Of a stretch of 49,507 bases of DNA, positions 41,856-49,507 are shown one piece after another. Numbering within the stretch: the first letter of the stretch is position 1; every line of letters starts with the position of its first letter. Source of the stretch: Desulfopila aestuarii DSM 18488 (GTDB lineage: Bacteria; Desulfobacterota; Desulfobulbia; Desulfobulbales; Desulfocapsaceae); the NCBI GenBank assembly GCA_945863875.1, contig CAMBBS010000034.1, positions 1 through 49,507 on the forward strand, in the 5' to 3' direction. Position numbers and translations under genes: made by a program. The notes below the pieces were generated by a model. It was not told the origin of the DNA. It saw only the letters and a program-made list of their open reading frames with translations, and searched no databases.

Positions 41856-42302
41856 ATGTGGACAAGAATAGGTGATATTGATCGGATGTTCGATACCATG
41901 GACATGCTTCGTTCCAGGTTGAACAGAGTGTTCACGGAGTACGAAGGGCCCTATGGCGAAGATTATGGGTGGCAGGTATTCAATGGCTCTCCACGAACGA
42001 ATCTTTATGACAGCGGCGATTCATTTCAGATTATTGCCGAAGTTGCCGGGCTAACCAAGGAAGATCTTAATATCAGGATTCAAGGAAATTATCTGGAATT
42101 GAGTGGTAAACGTCGCCCCGATGCCCCGGAAGGCTATAAAGTCCATCGTGTTGAACGGGATATGACGTCATTCACACGTAGTTTCACCCTTCCTGCTGAA
42201 GTTAATGCCGATAAAATCGAAGCCGTATTACAAAATGGCCTGCTGACTCTCGTATTACCAAAAGCAGAAGCGGCAAAACCAAAGCAAATCAGCATCAGCT
42301 AA
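41856..42302 (+). CDS. Hsp20/alpha-crystallin small heat-shock protein (first copy)
   Basis: The 148-residue protein has the alpha-crystallin domain, with FQIIAEVAGLTKEDLNIRIQ near 60-80, LSGKRR, and the end FTLPAEVNADKIEAVLQNGL then LTLVLPKAEAAKPKQI. Small heat-shock proteins form oligomers and hold unfolding proteins. No I-x-I tail motif of the canonical type is seen after the domain, although KQISIS is close. The AGGAGG ribosome site is good. A second Hsp20 follows 39 bases later, so the pair forms one operon, closed by the terminator at 42823. This gene directly follows the TnpB relic; its promoter could not be identified. Confidence 0.93.
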   Translation: MWTRIGDIDRMFDTMDMLRSRLNRVFTEYEGPYGEDYGWQVFNGSPRTNLYDSGDSFQIIAEVAGLTKEDLNIRIQGNYLELSGKRRPDAPEGYKVHRVERDMTSFTRSFTLPAEVNADKIEAVLQNGLLTLVLPKAEAAKPKQISIS

Positions 42303-42341
42303 AATTCTATTAAGCTATACATACTTTTTCGGAGGTGAACT

Positions 42342-42728
42342 ATGAATGAGAAGACTGATCTGACGACAAGAAAGGAAAATATAGTGGCAAGAAGGCCGGA
42401 TATGCCGAGAGTAGCCCCGGTGGTCGATATCTATGAAAACGACAACGAAATATTACTGCAGGCCGACATGCCCGGGGTCACCAAGGAGCAAGTGTTGATA
42501 AACGTCGATAATGGCAAACTGGAAATATCCGGAATGCGCAAGTTACAAACAAAAGGTACCTCAACCTGGCAGGAATTTGGCGACGTTGAATATCGGCGTG
42601 TTTTTTCAGTTCCCCAGTCAATAGATGTCGGCAAGGTCAATGCGGAACTGAAAGAAGGGGTGCTTAAACTTCATTTACCCAAAACGGAAGCGGCTAAACC
42701 ACGAACCATCCAGATCAGCACATTATAA
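42342..42728 (+). CDS. Hsp20/alpha-crystallin small heat-shock protein (second copy)
   Basis: The 128-residue protein has the same fold: VVDIYENDNEILLQADMPGV, KLEISGMR, VFSVPQSIDVGKVNAELKEG, LKLHLPKTEAAKPRTIQI. The C-terminal R-T-I-Q-I tail is close to the I-x-I anchor that docks onto neighbouring subunits. A GGAGGTG ribosome site precedes the ATG. With the first copy it is a two-gene small chaperone operon. The two proteins share the domain but differ at the N-terminus, so they probably form mixed oligomers, as known for paired bacterial Hsp20 proteins. Confidence 0.93.
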   Translation: MNEKTDLTTRKENIVARRPDMPRVAPVVDIYENDNEILLQADMPGVTKEQVLINVDNGKLEISGMRKLQTKGTSTWQEFGDVEYRRVFSVPQSIDVGKVNAELKEGVLKLHLPKTEAAKPRTIQISTL

Positions 42729-42822
42729 AAGAAGGTTTTTATAACTGCGGATGGAGGAGCGGATGTATTGCCTGGAATGAGCCGCCGGCAGGCTGTTACA
42801 TCCTCACAGCGAATGAGCACAA

Positions 42823-42859
42823 GCGGGAAATCGTTGCACGACGGTTTCCCGCTTTTTTG
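42823..42859 (+). terminator. Rho-independent terminator of the Hsp20 pair
   Basis: GCGGGAAA (42823-42830) pairs with TTTCCCGC (42845-42852), followed by TTTTTT. A strong stem with a T-run, about 95 bases after the second Hsp20 stop. Confidence 0.9.
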
Positions 42860-42979
42860 TTAGAGAATCATATATCCAAAAAACACCAACCAATGATCCC
42901 TTGACATATCCTAAAATGATGTGCGACACTTATTTCGTTGATAGATGCACCTACTCACCCCTTTACTCAGGAGATATCG

Positions 42980-43870
42980 ATGCGAAATAAGATGCTTAGC
43001 ACTGCGGTTGCCACCCTTTTGATGCTCGGCTGTGTCTGTCATGCCGGAGCAGCTGTAAAATTTGGTGTGCTGGCCAAGGACGGAGCGGCCAAAGCCATGC
43101 AGCAATGGGCTGCGACAGGTGAATATCTCACCGAAAAAATTGGCCAGCCCGTGGAAATCGTACCGCTCGGTTTCGACAAGGTCTTCCCCACCGTGGAAGC
43201 GGGCGAGGTGGATTTTTTCCTGGTCAACTCCTCCATGTTTATCACCACCAAGGTAAAATACGGCGCAACGCCCATCGCCACCATGATCAACTCCCGCCAG
43301 GGAAAAGCACTCAATTCGTTTGGTGGCGTCGTCATTACCACTGCCTTTAACGAATCGATCAATTCCTTTGCCGACCTGAAGGGGAAAAAATTCGCCGCCG
43401 TTGCCAAATCATCTTTCGGCGGCTGGCAGATGGCCTACAAGGAATTTGTCGATGCCGGTATAGATCCATTCAAGGACTTTGCCTCCATGGAGTTTTCCAA
43501 CAAGCATGACAACGTGGTCTTTGCCGTACAGAACGAACAGGTAGACGCCGGCACGGTGCGCACCGATACGCTGGAACGAATGGCTGCCGCAGGCGCTATC
43601 ACCATGGCAGATTTCAAAATCATCGGCCAAAAAGATGCCGCCGCCTTCCCCTTTGTCTATTCGACGACTTTGTATCCTGAATGGCCGCTCGGCAAGGTTG
43701 CCGCCACCGATGACGCACTGGCTGCAAAAATTGTCACGGCCTTGAAAGAACTTAAACCCGAAGACAAGGCAGCCACGGCCGCGAAGATTGTCGGCTGGTC
43801 CGATCCTCTCGACTATGGTGGCGTCGACGCCCTGCAGCAATCATTGCACATCGGAGCCTACGCGGAATAA
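42980..43870 (+). CDS. PhnD-type periplasmic substrate-binding protein
   Basis: The 296-residue protein has a signal peptide (MRNKMLSTAVATLLMLGCVC then HAGAA). The sequence after it is a PhnD/SsuA-like solute-binding protein: VKFGVLAKDGAAKAMQQW, VDFFLVNSSMFI, FADLKGKKFAAVAKSSFGG, and DFASMEFSNKHDNVVFAVQN. It would bind phosphonate, phosphite or a related anion in the periplasm. No permease or ATPase gene lies near, so it may instead feed the chemoreceptor encoded next on the same strand. The start at 42980 fits GGAG eight bases upstream; a longer frame from 42938 does not look like a signal peptide. Confidence 0.88.
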   Translation: MRNKMLSTAVATLLMLGCVCHAGAAVKFGVLAKDGAAKAMQQWAATGEYLTEKIGQPVEIVPLGFDKVFPTVEAGEVDFFLVNSSMFITTKVKYGATPIATMINSRQGKALNSFGGVVITTAFNESINSFADLKGKKFAAVAKSSFGGWQMAYKEFVDAGIDPFKDFASMEFSNKHDNVVFAVQNEQVDAGTVRTDTLERMAAAGAITMADFKIIGQKDAAAFPFVYSTTLYPEWPLGKVAATDDALAAKIVTALKELKPEDKAATAAKIVGWSDPLDYGGVDALQQSLHIGAYAE

Positions 43871-43989
43871 TTTCGCACCGGATGACCATCGAAAAGCATC
43901 AAATGGAGGCGGAACTGCCATCCATTTGATGTGGCAGACAACTGACTTTTCTGCTCTTTGACAGAGCAGTTCCACTCACAGGGGGCACC

Positions 43990-46428
43990 GTGCTACAATC
44001 ATTACTGCGCAACAATTTTCGGGCACAACTCGTCGTTCCAGTTGCCATTGCCCTTCTCGTTATGATCATCAGTGCCATCACCTTTACTGTCTTCACACAA
44101 AAACGCAGCAGCAATGCTCTTAATACCCAAGTGCAGTCTTCCTTTGCCGATATTGAATCCTCGATTGCCACTGACCTGGGCGAACTGTCGAAACAGCTCG
44201 ACAATAACCTGCAGGGCATGCAGCAGGAAGTGTCGAACCAGCTTGCGGCGGCATCCTCCAAGGCTCTGCAGGCAACGGCCAATACCTTGCAGGATAATAT
44301 GCAGACCCTGCGGCGTCAGAGTGGAAATAACATGATCGAGCTCATGGCCATATCCGCAGTCAACTCGGTGCTGACAAAAGATTTTGCCACCTTGAATAAT
44401 TACGTTCGCAGCGCGCACCAGAATCAAGATATCGTTTTTCTTTTTTACCTGGATAAAGACAAAACCCCCTTGACACGTTTCCTCAATCGAAAGAACGAAA
44501 AACTTAAAACCTACCTGCCGCAAGATAAACCGGATATCTCAAAAATTATCCAGGCTGGAGAAAGCGATAAAAACGTGCTCGTATTGACCCAGGATATCAA
44601 ATCCGAAGGAGAGACCATCGGCAGCGTCATCTTGGCCATGGACATCACGCAGGCGCAGCAGCAGGCCCAGGCGATGAGTGCGCAGTTCGATACACTGGTC
44701 AGCGGCAACAGCGAACTTATAGGCACCGTCCTCGGCGGGAAAGCAAAGACCATCAACAATGACCTGCAGACCGTCGTTACTAATGTTCAACAACAAATCA
44801 CCAAAAGATCCGCCGGCACCGTGGGCGAGATCACCGCCAAGAGTAACAGTTTAAGCAGCCGCACGCGCAACACATTTGTCATTGGCGCAGTCGTCGGTTT
44901 TCTCCTTGTCCTTGGTATTCTCTTACTCAATGCCCGCTTAATCCTCAAACTGCTCGGCGGCGAACCGGGAGCCATGGTGCAACTCGCCCAGCGCATTGCC
45001 GACGGCAATCTTACAACAGCCGGCGAAAAGCGCCGTATACCCGGCAGTCTCCAGGCAGCTCTTCAGGAGATGAGTGAAAAACTGCACCGCTTGATCGGTA
45101 ACATCGTCGAAGAAGGCCGTGCACTCCAGTCCACCTCCACGGAGCTGGCGATCGCGGCTGAAAATATGACTGGCGGCGCGGAACAGTCCGCCTCCAGGGC
45201 CAACGCGGTAGCAACGGCAACCGAGGAAATGAGTGCCAACATGGGAACGATCACCATGGCAAGTGAACAGGCCGCACAGAATGTCAATGTCGTCGCCACG
45301 GCCATGGAAGAAATGACCGCGGCGGTGCAGGAAATAGCCCAGAATACGGCAAAGGCCAGTTCCATGACCAGGGACGCGGTCAACTATGCGAAAGACTCTT
45401 CGGAAAAGGTCAATCAGCTCGGACTGGCCGCCAAGGAGATCAGCAAAGTCACCGAGGTCATCACCGAAATTTCCGAACAGACAAATCTTCTCGCCCTCAA
45501 CGCCACCATTGAAGCCGCTCGTGCCGGTGATGCGGGCAAGGGATTTGCCGTGGTGGCTAATGAAATCAAGGAACTTGCCAAACAGACGGCAAACGCCACC
45601 AGGGAAATTAAAGCGAAGATTGAATCGATCCAGTCCTCAACCGATGGCACGGTTATCGAGATCACTGAAATCAGCAAGGTTATCAACAGCGTCAACGAAC
45701 TTGTGTCCACCATCGCCGCGGCCGCCGAACAACAGTCCGTCACCGTCGGCGACATATCCATCAATGTCAACGAAGCGGCAAACGGCATCAGCGAGGTTAA
45801 CGAAAATGTGGCCCAGGCCTCGATTGTGGCAAGTGAAATAGCAAGAGACATTGCCGATGTCAGCATGGTTTCCAGGGAGACCAAAGAAGGCAGTCTCCTG
45901 CTGCAGGAAAGCTCACAGGAACTTAAAGAGATAGCCCAGAGCATCAGCCGGGAGACGAGCCAGTTCAATCTCGGTGAGCGTGAACAAAAGAAGACAGGGT
46001 CCCGCTCCGTCTCAACATCTCGGCCTCTGTTGCGATGGTCGGAATCATTGTCGGTGGGCATTGACACCATAGACGAGCAGCACAAAAAACTTGTCGGCAT
46101 GATCAATGAACTGCACCGACAAATGCATACGGGATCGGCAAAGGAAGCTGTGGAAAAGACCCTTGACAACCTGATAAACTATACCGGCAGCCACTTTCAG
46201 TACGAAGAAAAACTCTTTGCCAAACACGACTATCCGGAACAGACGCGCCACAAGGAAATGCACGGCAAACTGGTCGGTCAAGTGCTGGATTTCCAGGTAC
46301 AGTTTAAAAAAGGTGACAGAGACGTAGGGATCAAGTTGATGGAATTTTTGAAAGACTGGCTCATCAACCACATCAAGAAAACCGACCAGCAGTATAGTTC
46401 CTTCCTGCTCAGCAAAGGGGTTGTTTAA
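43990..46428 (+). CDS. Methyl-accepting chemotaxis protein with C-terminal hemerythrin domain
   Basis: The 812-residue receptor has membrane helices near 13-36 and 296-320, and an outer part with coiled coils rather than a plain Cache fold. HAMP follows, then the MCP signalling domain with the tip near 495-535 ([19 protein letters not shown]). The last 130 residues (about 680-810) form a hemerythrin domain: all iron ligands are visible, in [24 protein letters not shown] and [10 protein letters not shown]. Such receptors (DcrH-like) sense oxygen through their di-iron site and steer anaerobes away from it. Start is GTG at 43990 with AGGGGG upstream. The neighbouring PhnD-like binding protein gene could supply a second, periplasmic input. 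Confidence 0.92.
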   Translation: MLQSLLRNNFRAQLVVPVAIALLVMIISAITFTVFTQKRSSNALNTQVQSSFADIESSIATDLGELSKQLDNNLQGMQQEVSNQLAAASSKALQATANTLQDNMQTLRRQSGNNMIELMAISAVNSVLTKDFATLNNYVRSAHQNQDIVFLFYLDKDKTPLTRFLNRKNEKLKTYLPQDKPDISKIIQAGESDKNVLVLTQDIKSEGETIGSVILAMDITQAQQQAQAMSAQFDTLVSGNSELIGTVLGGKAKTINNDLQTVVTNVQQQITKRSAGTVGEITAKSNSLSSRTRNTFVIGAVVGFLLVLGILLLNARLILKLLGGEPGAMVQLAQRIADGNLTTAGEKRRIPGSLQAALQEMSEKLHRLIGNIVEEGRALQSTSTELAIAAENMTGGAEQSASRANAVATATEEMSANMGTITMASEQAAQNVNVVATAMEEMTAAVQEIAQNTAKASSMTRDAVNYAKDSSEKVNQLGLAAKEISKVTEVITEISEQTNLLALNATIEAARAGDAGKGFAVVANEIKELAKQTANATREIKAKIESIQSSTDGTVIEITEISKVINSVNELVSTIAAAAEQQSVTVGDISINVNEAANGISEVNENVAQASIVASEIARDIADVSMVSRETKEGSLLLQESSQELKEIAQSISRETSQFNLGEREQKKTGSRSVSTSRPLLRWSESLSVGIDTIDEQHKKLVGMINELHRQMHTGSAKEAVEKTLDNLINYTGSHFQYEEKLFAKHDYPEQTRHKEMHGKLVGQVLDFQVQFKKGDRDVGIKLMEFLKDWLINHIKKTDQQYSSFLLSKGVV

Positions 46429-46486
46429 CAGGAATTACGGGATGTAGCAGATCCGCATACCAGTGGCGAGGTTGCGATGTGAAAAG

Positions 46487-46513
46487 AGCACGCCCGGTGC
46501 GAGGGCGTGCTTT
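46487..46513. terminator. Bidirectional terminator between the chemoreceptor and BI-1 genes
   Basis: AGCACGCCC (46487-46495) and GGGCGTGCT (46503-46511) are perfect nine-base arms with a seven-base loop, with an A-run before and TT after, so the hairpin can stop transcripts from both convergent genes. Confidence 0.85.
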
Positions 46514-46549
46514 GTAACTGCAGTGTTGCAACAACCGATCTTTGCGCGA

Positions 46550-47257
46550 TCAGTCTCTGCTGCCGCCGAAAAATCGAAGCAACATAAGAAACAGATTGAT
46601 AAAGTCCAGATAAAGCCGCAAAGCCCCCATGATCGAACCTTTGCGAATAGCCTCCTCGCCCTGGGCCATTATTCCATCCTCGCCTATTTTTTTAATCGAC
46701 TGCACATCGTAAGCGGTGAGAGCGGTAAAGATGAACACGCCGATCAGAGAGATCATCCAGTACATCCCGGAACTTTTCAGGAAAATATTGACGATTGACG
46801 CAATGATAATGCCGACAAGCCCCATAAAGAGAAAGGATCCCCATCCGGAAAGATCACGTTTCGTCACCAGACCGTAAACGGCCATTGCGCCAAACATGCC
46901 GGCGGTTATAAAAAAGGTCCCGGCAATGGACGAGCTGGTATAGGCGAGAAAGACCACCGACAGAGTAAGCCCGTTGAGCACCGAATAACCGACGAACAGA
47001 CTGGTAGCGGTTGACGCCTGAATTTTCTCGATCCGGGCGGACAGGTAAAAAACGAGTCCCAGTTCGCCTATCATCAAAATGAAGAACAAAGGGCTGCCGA
47101 TAATGGTCATGGCCAGGCTGGTATGGGCGGTAAAATAAGCAACAATCCCGGTGATTCCCAGGCCAACGGCCATCCAATTGAAAACTTTTGCAAGAAAAAT
47201 AGTCGAGGCCTCCTGCCGGGCCTGTGCTAATGGTATCTGTCTGGCATTTTCGTACAT
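46550..47257 (-). CDS. Bax inhibitor-1/YccA family membrane protein
   Basis: The 235-residue protein has seven hydrophobic segments (for example FVYLSARI-flanked helices, SLFVGYSVLNGLTLSVVFL, SSIAGTFFITAGMFGAMAVYG) and ends with the charged RLYLDFINLFLMLLRFFGGSRD, the BI-1/YccA signature. Bacterial members are inner-membrane proteins that leak calcium or help proteases such as FtsH. The start was set at 47257 because the GTG six bases earlier would overlap the AGAGGAA ribosome site. It stands alone, convergent with the chemoreceptor gene. Confidence 0.93.
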   Translation of the reverse strand: MYENARQIPLAQARQEASTIFLAKVFNWMAVGLGITGIVAYFTAHTSLAMTIIGSPLFFILMIGELGLVFYLSARIEKIQASTATSLFVGYSVLNGLTLSVVFLAYTSSSIAGTFFITAGMFGAMAVYGLVTKRDLSGWGSFLFMGLVGIIIASIVNIFLKSSGMYWMISLIGVFIFTALTAYDVQSIKKIGEDGIMAQGEEAIRKGSIMGALRLYLDFINLFLMLLRFFGGSRD

Positions 47258-48204
47258 AGTCACTTCCTCTCATTTAAAGGTTATTACTTGTCCTTTTGCT
47301 ACAAAGTATACGGGTATAGTAATCACTCGCCAAGAAGAAGGTAATACTTTTCGGCATATTTTATGGGCCCGGTCCTGCCGATTAATATACCTTTATATCG
47401 AGAACCGTTGGAATAGACGCGGTATTTGCTGAAACAGGTTTGCATTCGGCTGCTGCTTCGATTGAACTGTCTTACGACAATGATTTTACCTTCAACAGGA
47501 GTATCGGAGATAATCCTCGCGGCGGGCCGCGATCCCTCGCAGAATAAAAGATTAGCGCTCCACCCGGCCTGCGGAGGGGTTTATCATAAAGTTATTTGAA
47601 AGACGACGGGCCATTTAAGCTCCCACTCTCATCAACTTGGTAACCAAAAGCCGATAGGACTTCGCTCTGGCCCTTGCTGGGCGTTTCCAGGCTACGCTCA
47701 GCTGTCCGGCTCCTTTTTTTGCCCTCAGGACATTCTGTACTTAGAAGATGAGATACCTTTGGTTACACTTTTTCTGCAGATTCGCACCTCCGGGACTAAT
47801 CTTCGTCTCCATTTTCTTCTCTCTACAAGGCAAACCCGGCGGCCAGGTCGAAACGAGAGTTTTCACAGGATGCCTCCTCGACGGGATAGCCTGTTCTTTT
47901 TTGATAATCCGGCCACCGATTTTTTCATTTGTAAACAGCAAGCTGAGAAATCCATCTCTTTGCCATTTCGTCTTTTTTCTTTGCCAACTTTTGAAACTCG
48001 GAATGCCTGGCAGGCAGAAATGAACAAACTTCAGAACTCTTGATCTGGGTCTGTTCAGTTATCAATCACAATACCCAGCGTAGCGCCTGTTAATAAAGGA
48101 ATTATTTTAAAATTAACGTTCGAGAAATAAACCGTGCATCAGGAAATCGAAAAAAACACTCTCTACCCTGTCATAGATAGCAATTTAAAGAGGGAGAAGG
48201 TGCT
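47258..48204. other. Long gene-free stretch before the right-hand transposase relic
   Basis: No frame on either strand is supported by a start, ribosome site and recognisable family. A perfect hairpin TCGCGG/CCGCGA (47517-47522, 47527-47532) lies inside. On the minus strand, about 40 codons at roughly 47620-47740 remain open and encode a basic stretch (GQLSVAWKRPARARAKSYRL then LVTKLMRVGA) that may be the end of a lost gene. The rest looks like decayed sequence. Confidence 0.45.
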
Positions 48205-49507
48205 ATGAAACAACAGCTCATCTTGCCATCCATTCCTGCCGGCGCTACTGCAATCAATAATCGGGTCGGAGTTAGGCGTGAAAATGATCGATGGACATAT
48301 TTTCTCGGTGGCCATCCTATCTATTCGCATAAAGCAGACGACCTACGGATGTTTCGAATCGTTACCGCTCAATTGATTGAATCAGGCGGATGCCGGCAGG
48401 TTGATATTCCATAGCAGATCCGAAGCAGCCAGCAAACTCGGAGTGAAATACGATACTCTTCGAAAAGCGATAGGTGATGAGAGACTGAAAGAACCTCCCT
48501 CTCCTCAGACAATCACCACCAAATCATCGCGAAGTATTGTGGATACAGAAGCTGCCGGCGGATTGGGCACAGCGTGCACCAGAACGGAAGAGCGCATCGA
48601 CGATTACTGGGTGAACGATGCAGTCGGCAGGCCCTTTTCTGCCGTGGAGAAGACTGTTGATCCAGGAATGCTCAAAACCCTGGAGGAGGACATTATTCCC
48701 CGCTTGCTGCGCGATGTTCCTGAACAGCCCGGTTTGGAAAAACTGAAGGAGAACCCTTATCTCAGCAGGTTGATCCTGGTTTTTGACCGGGAGGGGTACA
48801 GCCCGGCCTTTTTTAAAAGAATGTGGAAAACATACCGGATCAGCTGCATTACCTATCATACGTTCCCCGATGATGCCTGGCCCGAAGAGTGGTTTGTTGA
48901 ACAGCAAGTTACCATGCCCCGAGGAGAGACAGTGGCCCTTCGTCTGGCCGAGATGGGTAGCTGAGTTGGTTCCGGCAAGGATGCCATGTGGATGCGGGAG
49001 GTTCGAAAGTTGACGAATTCCGGTCACCAAACCAGCTTGATCAGTACCGCCTATGCCTTGCCCCACATACATCTTGCGGCGCGAATGTTCAGCCGTTGGT
49101 GCCAGGAAAACTTCTTCAGTTACATGATGCGCCACTTTGCCATCCATAGACCTGCTTGCAGAATATGGGGTGGAGGATTTACCTGTCGACAAAGAAGTGA
49201 TAAATCCAGCCTGGCGGGAACTGGCTAAAATGAGAAACTCACTGCAGAGTAAACTCAGATACCGTCAGGCTCGATTCGCTGGGATGACAATACATCCACA
49301 AGCTGAAGAGGATACCAGGAAATACCGTGATTGGGTGCAAAAGAAGGCTGATCTCTTTGAGGAAATCCAGCATATTGAGCATGCTTTCCTGGAAATAAAG
49401 GCGAAAATTAAAGCAACGGCACACTACATCACCCGGGAAAAGCTGGAAAAGGACGACTCGTTTCAGCAATTAGTCCCGGGACGAAAGCGCTTACTGGATA
49501 CGATTAA
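48205..49507 (+). pseudogene. Decayed DDE-type transposase (cut by window edge)
   Basis: Pieces in several frames line up in order as one long transposase of a family with an N-terminal GATAINNRVGVRRENDRW block. The order is: 48205-48414 (MKQQLILPSIPAGATAINNR to the stop), GVKYDTLRKAIGDERLKEPP, then DDYWVNDAVGRPFSAVEKT, LILVFDREGYSPAFFKRMWK, WPEEWFVEQQVTMPRGETV, then a stop at 48962-48964, then MWMREVRKLTNSGHQTSLIS, and after a frame change near 49145 an open run to the edge (NPAWRELAKMRNSLQ, LVPGRKRLL). At least two internal deletions remove the helix-turn-helix middle and part of the catalytic core. The ribosome site GGGAGAAGG is intact. It is dead. Confidence 0.78.

Noticed and set aside
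45414-46169. Minus-strand frame of 251 codons opposite the chemoreceptor gene
   Set aside because: Repetitive Ser/Leu/Ala content reflects the coiled coil on the other strand.

Overview
This window reads as a chromosomal segment of an anaerobic deltaproteobacterium (Desulfobacterota), most plausibly in or near the Desulfobulbaceae. That placement is inferred from gene content and protein style: a fatty-acid/butyrate beta-oxidation block with its own electron-transfer flavoprotein, an acetyl-CoA hydrolase/transferase fused to a GNAT domain, several Cache/PAS/DUF4388-type sensors, and a methyl-accepting protein ending in a hemerythrin domain. No rRNA or tRNA gene and no CRISPR array was seen.

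Layout. 1-0.56 kb: tail of an IS1634/IS4-type transposase and a stray C-terminal helix-turn-helix scrap of a sigma-54 activator. 0.8-14.1 kb: CoA-transferase, a Cache-HAMP-PAS histidine kinase with its NarL-type regulator, acyl-CoA synthetase, thiolase, 3-hydroxyacyl-CoA dehydrogenase, acyl-CoA dehydrogenase (closed by a strong terminator), then a damaged membrane Fe-S oxidoreductase and etfBA. Together these could activate a short/medium-chain acid, oxidise it to acetyl-CoA and pass electrons through ETF towards the membrane. The membrane oxidoreductase has lost its ferredoxin-like part and is frameshifted at the end. 14.06-16.0 kb: decayed copies, on the minus strand, of a second acyl-CoA synthetase and of a sigma-54-dependent activator.

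16.2-21.4 kb: a tight four-gene unit of an unrecognised 782-residue protein, a phosphatidylserine-decarboxylase-like protein, an Lgt-like membrane protein and an exported protein. This is the best candidate here for an undescribed pathway, probably lipid or lipoprotein chemistry at the membrane. 21.4-26.1 kb: CoA-transferase/GNAT fusion, a Ser/Thr kinase with a receiver-like N-terminus, and a membrane-anchored lytic transglycosylase. 26.5-29.2 kb: a tiny exported protein, and a minus-strand group of MoeA-like protein, Gly-rich mini-protein and metallo-beta-lactamase-fold protein. 29.2-33 kb: Cache sensor with a CheD-like C-terminus, cyclic-nucleotide-binding/DUF4388 protein and metallophosphoesterase. 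33.2-39.5 kb: a UPF0149/pRiA4b fusion overlapping a PIF1-type helicase, an M24 peptidase, a DJ-1/PfpI protein and a VF530-type small protein. 39.6-42.9 kb: protein-quality-control genes (J-domain protein, two Hsp20) flanking a coiled-coil protein and a deleted TnpB element. 42.9-47.3 kb: PhnD-like binding protein, chemoreceptor-hemerythrin, and a Bax-inhibitor-1 family membrane protein. 47.3-48.2 kb shows no convincing gene, and the right edge is a decayed transposase.

A recurring theme is decay by internal deletion plus frameshift: the Fe-S oxidoreductase, sigma-54 activator, acyl-CoA synthetase copy, TnpB and right-hand transposase all show conserved ends with missing middles. All assignments come from reading the sequence and translated proteins by eye, without database searches.
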